Assembly (NCBI RefSeq): GCF_003576645.1
Contig: NC_044917.1
Span: forward strand, 5,264,618 to 5,328,617
DNA from: Ipomoea triloba
Lineage: Eukaryota > Streptophyta > Magnoliopsida > Solanales > Convolvulaceae
Length of the DNA stretch: 64,000 bases
Direction of reading: 5' to 3'
Position 1 is the first letter of the stretch. The number at the start of each line of letters is the position of its first letter. The notes beneath the pieces were generated by a model. The model did no database searches, had not been told where the DNA came from, and was given only the letters and a program-made list of their open reading frames with translations. Made by a program: the position numbers and the translations under genes. Positions 33,068 through 45,065 of the stretch are shown here, piece by piece.

Positions 33068-35821
33068 GGCGGCGGCGGCGGTGGAATTAGCCGGAAGAGG
33101 ATGGCTTGGGAGCTATTAGCTAGCTAGGTAGATAAATACTGGGAAGCACATTCGTTGCACGTCAAATGCGTGCGAAGATGGATTTCAATCCAAAGAAAAA
33201 ATAAAATAAAATTCATTTTTCAAAAGGTTGACTGATGAACATCGAAATGGTTCCCTTTAATTACGTATTTTAGTCGTTTGGTCGAGGGCAAATGAGGAAT
33301 TACGTGAGTGTTAAATAATTAATAATATTTCATTTGTTTATTGCGTACCAAATAGGCATGCTAATTATTATTCAATATAAAATGTGAATTCTTTTTTCAT
33401 TTTATTATTTATTTTATTCTAATTTCTAAACTACCTAGCTAAATACCCAATACGCATGCTTTATAATCTTGTAGTTAAATGTATTTTTTTTTAAATATTA
33501 CCGTTTGTTTTTAAAATTAGGAATAGTCAACGAGTAGATGTCAACACACCCACATAAATTGAATACCCTGTATTTTATATAACTATATACTGGGTTAAGA
33601 ATTGAAATTTTTTGGTAGCCCGTGTCGTCACTAGTCATGCCAAAAAAGAAGAAAGAAAATTGTTTCTTCAAGGCAGTTCAAGTAGTTATCAATCCAACAT
33701 TTATTCTTACTTCCTTCGATCACAAAAGTGTATAAATAATGAGGGAATTTTTTTATTTTTTTGGTGGAGATAATGAGGGAACTTAGAATTACTTGAGAAG
33801 TTCGAAATACCTATTTCATGGGCATTGAACTGATAAAGAAATAAATTTTCTAACAAAATTATTTTTTATTCTTTTATTCTTTTATTCTTTTACTACTTGG
33901 TAATTCGGTATGACTAAAATATATCTACCTCTTTTAAATTATTTTAAGATTAAAAGTATTATAGTAGGAAGTAAGCACAATATACATGTGAGTGTGCACT
34001 AAAACTTAAGTCATATGACTTTAAAAGTAATTTATATGTTAGGGTTGGTGTTAAGTAAACTAGTAATCCTGAAATAAACTATTGGACTTAAAGCTAAAAG
34101 TAATTAATTGATGTATGGATAAATAGTAAGAAATGAATGAGTTTTGGTCACTCAAGGTTATCCAGAAATAGAGTATTATTACAATAATATAGTATTGTTG
34201 ATTTATTTTTTTCTAAATATTCAGTTGTTGTATTTATAAATAATTATGAAATTTGGACATTAATTATCAAGAGAGATTAAGAACTTGTTAACACGTGTAT
34301 GGAGATGATTTGCCTCATAAAGGATGCATGTCAGCGAAAATATAAGGCAATTGTAATATATTTCATATCTAAAAAACAACAACAAAGTCAATTAGGATTG
34401 AAGTAATTGAGTGAAAGTAAATCAGGATTCAAAAGTCTTATTCAACATACTTTTGTTGGTTAACATTATTTGCCTTACCTTTATTCTCCATCAATCTCAC
34501 TCTCCAAACCAAATGACACAAGTTGATAAGCATAATCCTAACAATATGAATATGAATATTACCATTTATTTTTATAAAATGCACTTTATTATTTAATAAT
34601 GTAGGTATTTGTGAAAATAATAATTTCTATTGTTGGATATTTTTCCTTTCCTGGTCAGTGCAGGGAATAATAATCCACTGGCGTGTTAAGTGCCAACAAA
34701 ATTGTCAAAACATTATTCCAAATTGCATTGATTTTTGTGTGTGAGCAGACCAATTAGGAAGTAGCGTGAGACTTTCAATTTGGAAGTTTGTTATTCAGGG
34801 GAAATTTCCAAATATAAACATTAGACCAACACAATCCTTTTTCACATCCTACGTTCATATTAGTGTTACTCTCCAAAGTGGTGGGTGAGTCCAGATTCAA
34901 TATAATGTTACATTTAATAATTTATTAGCTACATACAAGTTATTGACTAATCGATTAATTCTAATAAGAATAAAGGTTAAATACTTATTTAACTCGTTAT
35001 AATAATGTGATGTAATTGACCTATCAAATATTATGCATCTGCGCAACAAAAGTGAATTTATTCAATGTATACCATTATATGCTAATGGCGAGTCTTGCTC
35101 TAAATAATCAAAAAGAAGATTAATTAAACGGAAAAAAAAATTTTTACATAGATTTGCTTTTTTAAAAAATGCAAGAAAAATGATTTTCTATGTTTCTTAT
35201 TTGTAATCTTTGATGCTCAATTTTGAATGCTATGTATATAGTTTGGCTAATGAATTGACCAAAGTTTGTGTTAAATTTTATATTGTATTTTTAATATACT
35301 CTAACATATTCATTGTAAATGTTCAACCGTTATGCCAACTCTATTTGAGATGAGTTTGAACTTAAGACCTTCCTTATGGAAATAAATTAGTAAATTTAGA
35401 ATAATAAATAGTTAACGAAATATTCCGTTACTAAATTTTATATTGACAGAATGCAGTAGTATTTAAAAAAAAATTAAATAATATAATAGAGGGCAAAGTA
35501 AAAAATTATAATAATAATATAATTTTAAATCAATATAATATGAACAATTCATTTCAACCAGTAATTGGACCAACATTTTTAACTCTCATTATACGACTAA
35601 CTTTATTGACTCTTATTAAATTATATAGTAAATAAATTTATCAGATAAAATAAGAATTTCGTAACTATATTCAACTTTACTATGCAATTTGTGGAACTCT
35701 TTTATTCTGTTAATTAGCCAAATACTCTTCCTACCATGCTCACGTTACATTTTATTTAATTTTGATCCTCTCTCTCTCTCTTCTTTTTTTCCCTATTCAA
35801 TGTTGATATTAAAATTATGAC
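33068..35821. other. AT-rich intergenic DNA
   Basis: Upstream region of the ATL gene followed by AT-rich DNA without a supported gene, tRNA or complete mobile element. Confidence 0.5.
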
Positions 35822-35830
35822 ATAGCTTCA

Positions 35831-36086
35831 GCCAAATTATTATATGGACTCGGGTCCATCATGCAAGGCGGATTCAGGTCTATGTTTACAATTTTAGAAC
35901 TCTATATTCACAATTTTAGAATTCAATATATAAAATTACATTACTCAATGTTTACAATTTTTAAACTCTATATTCATAATTTTGTAAACATAGAGTTCTA
36001 TAATTGTGAAAATAGAGTTCTAAAATTATAAATATGAATCCAGATACACATTATAAGGTGGGTCTGAGTCCATGGCATACCAAACG
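35831..36086. mobile_element. Palindrome-ended Mutator-like MITE, copy C
   Basis: Perfect 9-bp duplication ATAGCTTCA at 35822-35830 and 36087-36095. Left end GCCAAATTATTATATGGACTC; right end inverted CGTTTGGTATGCCATGGACTC. The hairpins have decayed (GGGTCCATCATGCAAGGCGG). The interior folds back on TTTAGAACTCTATATTCACAA-type words. Confidence 0.82.
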
Positions 36087-36580
36087 ATAGCTTCATCAGA
36101 CATGCTCATATTTGGGCTAAGGTTCATGTAATAAAGTGAATCTCGAGAGTCACCATATAATTTGCTCTTCATTATTTGATGGATTGCCACATCTACTTTA
36201 AAACAAAGCCCATTACTGTGTAACCATTCTGACTGCTTAGAATGGGCTGCATCAGATGGTGGCTTCAGAATATCGCCTAAAAAACACAGTTAAACCATCT
36301 TTCATTGAAGAAGCTTTGCTCTATATAATACCTATATATGTATGTATATATATATATACACACATATATAGGTATCATCAAATAAGAACATAGTTCTTCG
36401 GTAAAAATGAGGGTTGATTTTAGTCGTTCATCAAGATTCAACAATGATTGATTGAGAATTTTAGTAAAAAAAAAAATACAAGATTAATTTTATAATTATT
36501 AAAAAAAAATAAACTTAGGTGCATCAGTTAAAATTCTTTTTTAAAGAGCATTTGATGACCGCACAATAACACATGAAGCT

Positions 36581-36900
36581 TTGAACCACTCCCTATATAT
36601 ATATATATATATAAACCATTCAACCCTAATCCCTGTTAAATTTTCTTTCTTTAGTGCTTCTGCTTCCTGGAGTTCCAGCGACTTTGCGAGACTGCGACAA
36701 CCAACGAGCGGGCGACTCTGGACTTCGTCTGGCGGCGGCGAGCGACCGGCGAGGTTAGTGGTTCTCACTTCTTACTCTTCTAGTCTAGCAAACGCAGTGG
36801 TGTATATAGGTATGTGACGGCCTGTAGAGCAGCGGCGGCTGCGCTGCTCCCTCGGACTGTGGCGGCTGCTGCTGCTGCTGTAATGCTGTAGTTGTAATTA
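36581..36900 (+). other. GC-rich island, unidentified
   Basis: After a (TA)n run at about 36593-36614, DNA of distinctly higher GC content holds GGCGGCGGCGAGC and GCGGCTGCTGCTGCTGC. Both strands have short open frames but none resembles a known protein. It could be the leader exon of a lost or captured gene. Function unknown. Confidence 0.35.
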
Positions 36901-37076
36901 GTAGGAGATTAAAGATTTATATGTTACCTACTTACCTTGTTTATGAAGTGCTAATTTGCTAATAATTATTGTTTATGAAGTGCTAATTTGCTAATAATTA
37001 CAAGTGTTGTTTTTAATATTTATTAAGTCTTTGATCTTATATTGTTATAATATTCAATAAAGTATTTTTTTTTTTA

Positions 37077-37166
37077 GTATTACTGACTTGACTCTGTTAC
37101 AATGTAGTATATCATCCATGTGAGAGTTTTTCCGGGACACCGAGTGCCACTAGACCACAAGTTTTT
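37077..37166 (-). mobile_element. tRNA-derived SINE fragment, minus orientation
   Basis: Inverted head GTGCCACTAGACCACAAG and tail GACTCTGTTACAATGTAGTAT match the other copies. The middle is shortened. Confidence 0.68.
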
Positions 37167-37474
37167 GGTAATTCAATAAAGTGTTGGTTCTTAATGTTTT
37201 AATATTCAATGTTAGATACTTAGGATGACAATATGTCATCCATATAAGACATTGTTTATGTTGTTGTTATTGATGAATTTTTAAGACATTGTATTTTAAC
37301 ATTTTTAAAACAAGAAAAGGCTTGAAGATGTATGCCTTAAATAGGTTTAAAACTTACTTTGACTTGCCTAACAAAATGTCTACCTCAAACTTAGATCTAA
37401 TTTTTTAAAATTCGGCTGGGTCAATTTCCATTTCTACTAAGGTTAATTGTTTTCTCTTTGAGGTTGAAGCCGAG

Positions 37475-38830
37475 ATGGAAGAAGTTGAAATCATATCCAC
37501 ATGCTTGGTTGGGGCGACCGCGGGAACATCAAATGGTGTCTCAAGAGTTGAGTTAACACCATGGGATCTCAACTTCCTCCAAGTCGGCACCATCCAGAAA
37601 GGCCTCCTTTTCCACAAGCCCACCTCTCAACAACAAAAAGAATTGTTCAATTCCAATTTGATTCATCACTTGAAAGCCACTCTCTCTTCCACGCTGGATT
37701 TCTTTCCTCCGCTCGCCGGCCGCTTTGCCATGGTGATGAACGGCGAGGATAACACCTGTAGTTTTTATGTCGATTGCAATAATTCGGGTGTTGAGTTTGT
37801 CGAAGCCAGGGCGAGTGGCGTGACGGTTGCCACGATTCTTGATCAGTCCAATGTTGATAATAATGTTCCTCGGATACTCCGGTGTTTGTTCCCCCTCAAT
37901 GGCATCCTCAACCGCGACGGGATCTGTAAGCCTCTGATGGGTGTGCAAATAACCGAGCTTCTCGACGGCTACTTTATCGGCTGCACATTGAATCACAGCC
38001 TCGGAGACGGCACATGTTTCTGGAATTTCTTCAATTCCTGGTCGGAATTATCGCGCGGTTTCCATCAACCGTCAAAAACTCCCATCTTCCAACGGTTCTT
38101 CCCCGACAACACGCCCTGCCCGCTTCATCTCCCTCTGATAAACGACAATGACAGATCACCCCTAGATGGTTTCACCCCGGCCGTTCCATTCCCAGAACGG
38201 GTCTTCCATTTAAGCAAAGAAAACGTCGCCAAGCTCAAAGCAAAAGCCAACTCTGAAATGGGAGCTACTAATATCTCTTCCCTGCAGGCCTACATGGCTC
38301 ATCTGTGGCGGGCCGTCACTCGCGCTCGCCGTCTCGACAGCAATGAAGACGTTCATCTCTTCATCATTATCGGAGCGCGAGCGAGGGTGCCTCTACCGGA
38401 AGGCTATTGGGGGAACGCTGCTTATTTCAGGACAATAACGGCTAAAGCAGGGGAGGTTTTAGGGAAAGGGCTGGGCTGGGTAGCGTGGCAGATTAAGGAG
38501 GAAGTTGAAAAGCAGAGCCGCGAAGAAGTGATGAATGAGTATAAGCGGTGGGTGAAATCGCCGGCGGAACTTGTGGCGAAGAACATTCCGGCTAATGTTT
38601 TAGCCATCAGCAGCTCTCCGCGGTTCAACGTGTACGGCCCCGATTTCGGGTGGGGAAAAGCAGTGGCGGTGAGGAGTGGTATGGCGAATAAGCCGGAGGG
38701 GAAGGTGACGCTTTTTGCTGGGCGGGAAGAAGGGAGTGTAGACATGGAGCTGTGCATGCATCCCCGGACGCTACTTGGACTAGAAAACGATGAACAATTC
38801 TTGGAGCACGTCTCAATCCCAGGAATCTAG
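37475..38830 (+). CDS. BAHD acyltransferase 1 (intact)
   Basis: Intronless, 451 aa, normal BAHD length. The catalytic HXXXD motif is H174-SLG-D178 followed by G179, and the structural DFGWG motif is at 390-394. The start MEEVEIISTCLVGA and the ELTPWDL element match the plant group annotated as uncharacterised acetyltransferases of the At3g50280 type. BAHD enzymes move an acyl group from acyl-CoA to an alcohol or amine in the cytosol, making phenolic, terpenoid or alkaloid esters; the substrate here cannot be read from sequence. It is the first of three tandem genes on the same strand (with 49425 and 62814), sharing about two thirds or more of their residues by eye. It has no stop or frameshift and appears functional. 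Confidence 0.96.
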   Translation: MEEVEIISTCLVGATAGTSNGVSRVELTPWDLNFLQVGTIQKGLLFHKPTSQQQKELFNSNLIHHLKATLSSTLDFFPPLAGRFAMVMNGEDNTCSFYVDCNNSGVEFVEARASGVTVATILDQSNVDNNVPRILRCLFPLNGILNRDGICKPLMGVQITELLDGYFIGCTLNHSLGDGTCFWNFFNSWSELSRGFHQPSKTPIFQRFFPDNTPCPLHLPLINDNDRSPLDGFTPAVPFPERVFHLSKENVAKLKAKANSEMGATNISSLQAYMAHLWRAVTRARRLDSNEDVHLFIIIGARARVPLPEGYWGNAAYFRTITAKAGEVLGKGLGWVAWQIKEEVEKQSREEVMNEYKRWVKSPAELVAKNIPANVLAISSSPRFNVYGPDFGWGKAVAVRSGMANKPEGKVTLFAGREEGSVDMELCMHPRTLLGLENDEQFLEHVSIPGI

Positions 38831-38836
38831 CTAATG

Positions 38837-39425
38837 AATACCTGCCTTTTTTATTTTCTCCCAGAAGAACATCCAAAGGATATGGTGGCCTTTTGACCAT
38901 TTCCTTTCTTGGATCTCTTACATCTTTGAAAAAAAAAAGGATCAATTTTAGTTTCTCAATGTTTCTTACTAACAGTTTAGTCCTAACCTTTTATCGATGT
39001 TAGTTTCATGACCCGAAAGTGTCACTCGACTAGTCAACATAACTAATTCGCGTTAATAATAAAATATAAATGATCAATGACCTTTGAGTTAAGGGACACA
39101 AGAGACATGTAATGACTCTTTCAAATGTTAGTGACTCTTAGTGAGAGAGTATGGTTCCCCTTCCTAATTTGTAGTAGAAGGAAGAGTAATAGAATAGCCA
39201 ATAATAAATGGGTAATAATTGAAATATTTACTATCACCGAGGCTTAATCTTATCATAAATATCTCCACCTAGGCACCGCACATACTACGCACAGAATAAT
39301 TAAGATCAGAGTGAGTAGCACTAACTAATATGGTTGATGTGGTGATTCAGCACCTTGTCGCTTAAGCATGAGGTTGGGGGTTCGATCCACACCTATGTGA
39401 ATGGAGCAACCATTGGCTAGTTCCC
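38837..39425 (+). repeat. BAHD 3'-flank segmental duplication, copy 1
   Basis: 38948-39420 matches 61167-61690 (TTTCTCAATG...CTTACTA...TTTAGTCCTAACCTTTTATCG through GCACCGCACNTACTACGCACAG). 38840-38950 matches 41865-41985 (CCAAAGGATATGGTGGCCTT). So the gene cluster was duplicated together with its downstream DNA. Near 39331-39400 a second tRNA-like SINE head lies inside the duplicated block (TTCAGCACCTTGTCG, GGTTCGATCC). Confidence 0.85.
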
Positions 39426-39767
39426 TACCACTTAGGACTCGTTTGGTTTGCAGAAAATATTTGAAGGGAAGTGGAAGTGGAATTCTGTGGAAAAAAAGTT
39501 ACTGGGAAGATAAATTATGTTGTTTTGTTGAATTTAAAATGGTAAGAAATAATGTGTATAAAGACCTAAATGCCCTTATTATTATTATTAGTGTTTAACC
39601 CGTGCGATGCACGGAATAAATTATATTCTCATGAATATAAATAAAAAAATTAAAAATTATTATTATTAAGCTTGCCAAAATGCGAATGTGCTGACCCATC
39701 GCCATTTTAACCCATCAGCCCAAACCCATTACATTTAACCCTACCCATTGTTCACTACTGCAAAGTG

Positions 39768-40806
39768 GGCAAATTATGCTGTGGACCCAGGTCCACCTTG
39801 CAAGGTGGACCTGGGTCCAAAACTACGTCGTTTTTGTCCTTTTTAATTTTATTTAAGGTTAGTAAACATATTGCTGAATATAGAGTTGTCCAAAAATGTG
39901 TGAATGTAGAGGTTTCAAAGTGTGAATGTAGAGTATAGAAATCGTGAATGTAGTCTTCTCAAAAAAAAAAGAAATCGTGAATGTAGATTTATGATTATGT
40001 GAATGTAGAGTTGTCCAGAAATGTGTAAATGTGGAGGTTTCAAATTGTGAATATGGAGTATAGAAATCGTGAATGTAGAGTTATGCATGTGTGAATCTGT
40101 AATAGATTTAAGAAGTTCTAGCAACTTGTAGCCCTTTAATGTGTGAATGTGGAGTTCTCAAGTTGTGAATGTGGAGTATAGGACCTGTGAATATAGAGTT
40201 TTGAATGTGTGAATGTGGAGTTTACAAATTGTGAATGTAGAGTATAGTTACTAAACATACAATCCTGTAATGTGTGAATGTGGAGTTCTCAAGTTATGAA
40301 TATGGAGTATAGGACCTGTGAATATAGAGTCTTGAATGTGTGAATGTGGAGTTCTCAAGTTATGAATATGGAGTATAGGACCTGTGAATATAGAGTCTTG
40401 AATGTGTGAATGTGGAGTTCTCAAGTTATGAATATGGAGTATAGGACCTGTGAATATAGAGTCTTGAATGTGTGAATGTGGAGTTCTCAAGTTATGAATA
40501 TGGAGTATAGGACCTGTGAATATAGAGTCTTGAATGTGTGAATGTGGAGTTCTCAAGTTATGAATATGGAGTATAGGACCTGTGAATATAGAGTTTTGAA
40601 TGTGTGAATGTGGCGTTTACAAATTGTGAATGTAGAATATAGTGTATGTGAATGTAGAGTATAGTGTATGGGAATGTAGAGTATAGTTACTAAACATACA
40701 ATCCTGTAATGTGTGAATGTGTAGTTTACAAATTGTGAATGTAGAATATAGTGTATGTGAATGTAGAGTATAGTGTATGTGATCTGGGTCCACGGCATAA
40801 CAACCC
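39768..40806. mobile_element. Palindrome-ended Mutator-like MITE, copy D (expanded)
   Basis: Perfect 9-bp duplication TGCAAAGTG at 39759-39767 and 40807-40815. Left end GGCAAATTATGCTGTGGACC; right end inverted GGGTTGTTATGCCGTGGACC, the same asymmetric pair as copy A but in opposite orientation. The left hairpin is the perfect form, GGTCCACCTTG followed by its reverse complement. The interior is built of GTGAATGTRGAGT words and contains the 66-bp tandem array. Confidence 0.9.
40271..40600. repeat. Five tandem 66-bp units
   Basis: Units start at 40271, 40337, 40403, 40469 and 40535. They are identical or nearly so except near the end of the last one. Because 66 is a multiple of 3, the minus strand reads a 22-residue repeat; this is not considered coding. 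Confidence 0.95.
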
Positions 40807-40815
40807 TGCAAAGTG

Positions 40816-41759
40816 CAAACCTGCAAAATAAAGGACAAACCAATCGAAGCAGCCAAGCTCAGATAAGAAGGCAAGGCTCAGGTTGGTTAATTTCTTTTTT
40901 TTTTTTCCTCTTTTTAATTTGTGAAATAAAGGCGGAGAGGACGAGAGGTAGAGACGGCATCGCAGGAAGTGGACTCGCGGTGGCGGCGGAAGCGCGACGG
41001 AGGAGAGGCGGAAGGCGGTGACTGGCGAGTGGCGAGGGTGGCAGGATTCTGAAGTCACCAGAGGAAGAAGAAGAAGAAATCAAAGGAGGAAGAACACAGC
41101 CAGGGAAGGGGTAAAATGGTCTTGTCAAATCAATTTTTCTTCCCAACTACTCCGGAAAACAAAATCCTAGCTTCTACCAAAGAACTTCTTTTCTTCAAAA
41201 ATGAAGAACTCATTTTTTATTGGAAAATGAGTTCCAATGAACCAAACGCAGGAATTATGCATTTTCCATGATTTGAAGGAAGTGTTTTGCCTTGGAAAAC
41301 AACTTCCTGCGAACCAAACATTGTTAGACATAAATAATCTAACTAAACAGAATAGTATACGAGAAACCTGATTCGTAGTGGCGGAAGCGGAAGCCATATT
41401 GATCTCCAGCCACAGTTGATGTAATGCCTCTTGAACGGTAGACCGTCAGCCATATTTGTCTCATACTTGACTCAGAACCCTAGATGGTGATACTTGACTC
41501 AGAACCCTAGATGGTGTACTGGTGTCTACTGAGCAGTATGAGTACCGAATTGTATGTGCTATATAATGCCTATCCTGTATCCCATCAATACAGATTTATA
41601 TAGGCACAGTGTCTGGTTGAATACAACTACTAGTTGTTTAGTCCAACCAAACCACTTAATAAACCTAGTTAACTTGCACCACTTAATTAAGGCCCTAATA
41701 TATAATATATATATTATTAGGGAAAATCTTACAAACATACCTTAGTGTACTGGCTGCTG
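40816..41759. other. Intergenic DNA between MITE and BAHD remnants
   Basis: No supported gene. 40925-41050 is GC-richer. 41130-41330 contains inverted words (GAACCAAACGCAGGAA, GGTTCATTGG) also seen near 39430 (CGTTTGGTTTGCAGAAA), suggesting the two ends of an older element interrupted by copy D. That element is unresolved. Confidence 0.4.
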
Positions 41760-41762
41760 TAC

Positions 41763-41868
41763 CGCCTGTACGGTAGGGAACCAGCCATTAATTAGAAATG
41801 CCAATGAGTAGTTGATAGTTAGGGAACTAGCCATTAATTAGAAATGCCAATGAGTAGTTGATAGTTTG
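41763..41868. repeat. 49-bp tandem duplication
   Basis: The unit AGGGAACYAGCCATTAATTAGAAATGCCAATGAGTAGTTGATAGT occurs twice in a row. A single copy of the same sequence is found at 62125-62170. Confidence 0.85.
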
Positions 41869-41869
41869 G

Positions 41870-42316
41870 TAAATACCTGTTTTTTCATTTTCTGCCAGAA
41901 CAAGATCCAAAGGATATGGTGGCCTTTTGACCATTTCCTTTCTTCGATCTCTTTCATCTTTGAAAAAAAAAAGAGGATCAGTTTTAGCTATTCAATTGAA
42001 GATTGTGCTTTCAAAGCTAAATGTTAATTTCAATTGCAATTTACTTTACATTTCAAATGCTTCAATTGATTCTTCATCTTAGCTATTTAATTGTGACAAT
42101 GTCTAACTAATTCATAGGAAATTAGGATTATGTTTACTTGTTAGGGTGCAGGAATTTTTTTATTACAATTAAGAAGTGAATTGAATTGATGTATTAACTT
42201 GATTCTTGTTAGAAGTGGACTTTGTATAGATTATTGTATGGTGATGGCCACATCTTCTCCCCACTTGCAATAAACATGACAGCATGTTTTTTTTTTTTTT
42301 TTTTTTTTTTTTTTTN

Positions 42317-42351
<35 letters not shown>

Positions 42352-42598
42352 TAACGAGAGCAACTCCAATTAAGTTGATTATGTGATTAGCTTTGTACCA
42401 CAACATTACAAATTTACTCCAAAGTTTATTGGTTTCTTTGTTTGAGTCGGTTAACTATGGATACTCTAAATTGATTTATGACTTTACGTGACCTTTGTTA
42501 GTTAGAGTTACAAGACAAGTTTATCTAGAATACACGATTGGATACTAAATATGGGTAAGTGACTCAAAAAAGAAATAAATAAAAATGCACCCATTAAA
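41870..42598 (+). repeat. Orphan BAHD flanking DNA
   Basis: The first part (to about 41985) matches the DNA just after BAHD1. The rest (GAAGATTGTGCTTTCAAAGCTAA to CCATTAAATTCAAAAT) matches 48278-48790 and 49253-49275, the DNA just before BAHD2. So this is the flank of a lost or moved BAHD copy. A long T run with a single N at 42316 lies inside. Confidence 0.75.
42286..42346. repeat. Poly-T run with single-N join
   Basis: About 60 T interrupted by N at 42316; the paralogous position 48592-48600 has only a short T run. Confidence 0.9.
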
Positions 42599-43204
42599 TT
42601 CAAAATTAGGGATGTCAATGGGTCGGGTGTGGGTCGGGGAGGGCTACATCCATCACCCGACCCACCTTTCATTTTTTCCACCCACCCCCACCCCCAACCC
42701 GCATCGGGTGGACTTTTTTAGAATCCATCCCCACCCCACCGGGTGCGGGTGCCCACTACGGGTACCCACCACTTATCAATTTATTATTTTTTTCAAAAAA
42801 TAATACGGAGTATCAAAATTACTTAGACATAATTAAATAATAAAATTAATTAGTTATACTAAAACATAAAATAATAGAAATATTATAATATAATAACTAA
42901 ATTGTTAATTTAAAAAATAAATTTAGTAGTTTATATAAAAATGCTAAAAAGTTACCCAAAATTATTGAAACTTTTATAATTGACTATATCACTACTACAA
43001 AATTGACCATATAAGTATAGCTTTACACTACTCCTATTAAAAGAGGTGTAGCGCATTCCCCAAAATATAAAAAAGACACCACTTTTCGGGAAAGTAAATT
43101 ATTAAAATAATAAGTAACTTTCCGCGGCACCCACAACAAACGGGTGCCGCGAAAAGTTAATTATTATTTTAATAATTCACTTTCCGCGGCACCTGCTGAT
43201 ACGG

Positions 43205-43538
43205 GTGCCGCGGAAAGTTGATCCATCTTTTATCGCGGAGATTCTGCGGACTCAGCTCAAGGCCGCTGCACATGCACGAGCTCATTCGCGGGCGAAGAAC
43301 GCAACCGCACTTGCTCGCATTGCAATCGCCGGCGGTCAAGCCTCCCATCCTCGTCTTCCTCTTGCTCTCTGCTCAGCTTGGAGTCGTACCCCATCCAGGA
43401 CTATTATAAGCTCTGGAGAGTGTATACTGCCTCCGTCATCAAAGGCTTCACCATCGGCGCTGGCCTCAAAGGCGGCCTCTCTTTTCTCCGTTCTTGCTCG
43501 CCTCCACCGTAGGCGATCCTTGCCTTTCGCCAAGTAAA
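43205..43538 (+). pseudogene. Captured exon fragment of an unidentified gene
   Basis: GC-rich, exon-like DNA inside the CACTA element, ending in a good splice donor (GCCAA/GTAAAT). One frame reads DYYKLWRVYTASVIKGFTIG then AGLKGG. The hydrophobic, Gly-rich thread continues in another frame as LFSVLARLHRRRSLPFA, so it contains a frameshift. It resembles a membrane-protein segment; I cannot name the gene. A second unplaced exon-like piece at 44144-44237 reads ISPYLEVLEELKEHAPREGK with AG/GT borders and may belong to the same source. Confidence 0.45.
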
Positions 43539-45065
43539 TTATGTATACTTTTTTTTTTTTATTTGAAAACGTAAATTTTGTCTACTTAATATCTGATTTC
43601 AGCTTTATGTGTTTGTAGATTTGTTTAGTTATTAATTTGATGCTTTGTTTTTTTCTTTTTTAGGCTCAGTTTTTTTTTTTTTAATCTTAAATTTCTGTAT
43701 ATAAGCATGAATCTGTTGCCTTGTTCAAGTTATTAATTTTTCAGCAATTGTTCCTTTTTAATGTCTTGTTTTTATGAATGTTGAATAAGTGTAGAGATTG
43801 TAGAAGTCATTGTTTGATTACTTTGTTTCCTTATAGTTTAGCAATACTGTAAATTCTAAGCTTTCTTAGATTTTTTAATAGTGTGACACTAGTTTATTGG
43901 TAAAGTACTCACTACTGCAATTCTTAATACTGTATTATCTATTTTTATTTTTTTACACAGTGTGTGTTTCTTAGTTAATGCCTTATGCAGTATTGCTTCT
44001 GCTCTTATCTTTTCTGAGCAAATGCAGTTTTCTTTTTTGTTTCTTCTCAAGACTTGGGAGGCATGCTTTTGCATCGAAATGGCTCTGTTTCCCATAAATA
44101 TCTTCAATTATTTCTTTTTTAGTTGTCTCTTTATGTTATGGCAGGGAATATAATTTTGCTGAATAGCTGCATATCACCATATTTAGAAGTCTTAGAGGAG
44201 CTTAAAGAACATGCTCCTCGTGAGGGAAAATTGAGAAAGGTTGTAACATATTTTGATGATTTCCTCTCTGCATGTACTCTGGTCTCATTATCATCCAATG
44301 GAAATTTTGTTTGTGAAAAGTCTTAATAGAAATTGATTAGAAAATCAATAGAAGCTCTGAGCAATCCTCTACTTTGTCCCCCTTGAAAACACAAAATTCT
44401 GATCCATCTTTTCATTTATTGCTCTGATGGTCTATTCCTCTGTTGCAATAATGTAGATCACACCTCCATGTTTTAAAATTGCACATGCACTTTCTTTTAT
44501 TTAGAATTTTAGATACCTAAATACTCTAGAGTGCATCAAGGTTTTTCTCCTTTGGTGGATTACATTAACTAGCTAATCATGCTCATACCAAAGAAAATGT
44601 TTGGTAGCATGTGTGGCAAGTAAATCAGCTTGTTCACTAATCTTTTATATAGTTCACCATCAACGTCTTTTCCACATTCAATTTACAGATTAGCATTAGG
44701 CTTTTGTAGGTGTCTCATATTCTACACTGTCATCTATATATACACTATACAAATGGAAAGATTGCTTATAAAAATTATGACTGATTTGATTGTGACTGAT
44801 ACCCCTTCTTCTTCAATACTTCTCAAACAACTTTCTAGGAGTTGCTTCAATCCATTATCCATATAGAGACTTTTTAATCTGCATGCTAAGTTTCCTTCCT
44901 TTTCAAACCCTATTGGAAAATTGATACAGAGTAAGGTGCCTTTCATATCCAATTTTTATATATGTTGCTGGATATGGTTGTAAGGTGTCTTTCATGTCCA
45001 TTTTTTTGTCCTTGGCCACGTGCAGAGTTTTCTTGAATGCTAAGTATCATCTAACAATTGTTCAG

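Noticed and set aside
40271..40600. CRISPR-like array
   Set aside because: Units are directly adjacent and fully repeated with no unique spacers, and this is plant nuclear DNA.
40251..40843. Minus-strand frames with a perfect 22-residue repeat (HIHNLRTPHSHIQDSIF type)
   Set aside because: Produced by a 66-bp non-coding tandem repeat in a MITE; the same words in copy A have no conserved frame.
42169..42406. Poly-Lys frames
   Set aside because: Translation of a T homopolymer with an N join.
43050..43220. Long CTTTCCGCGGCACC hairpin considered as a microRNA precursor
   Set aside because: It matches the subterminal repeats at the other end of the CACTA element, so it is a transposon terminus feature.
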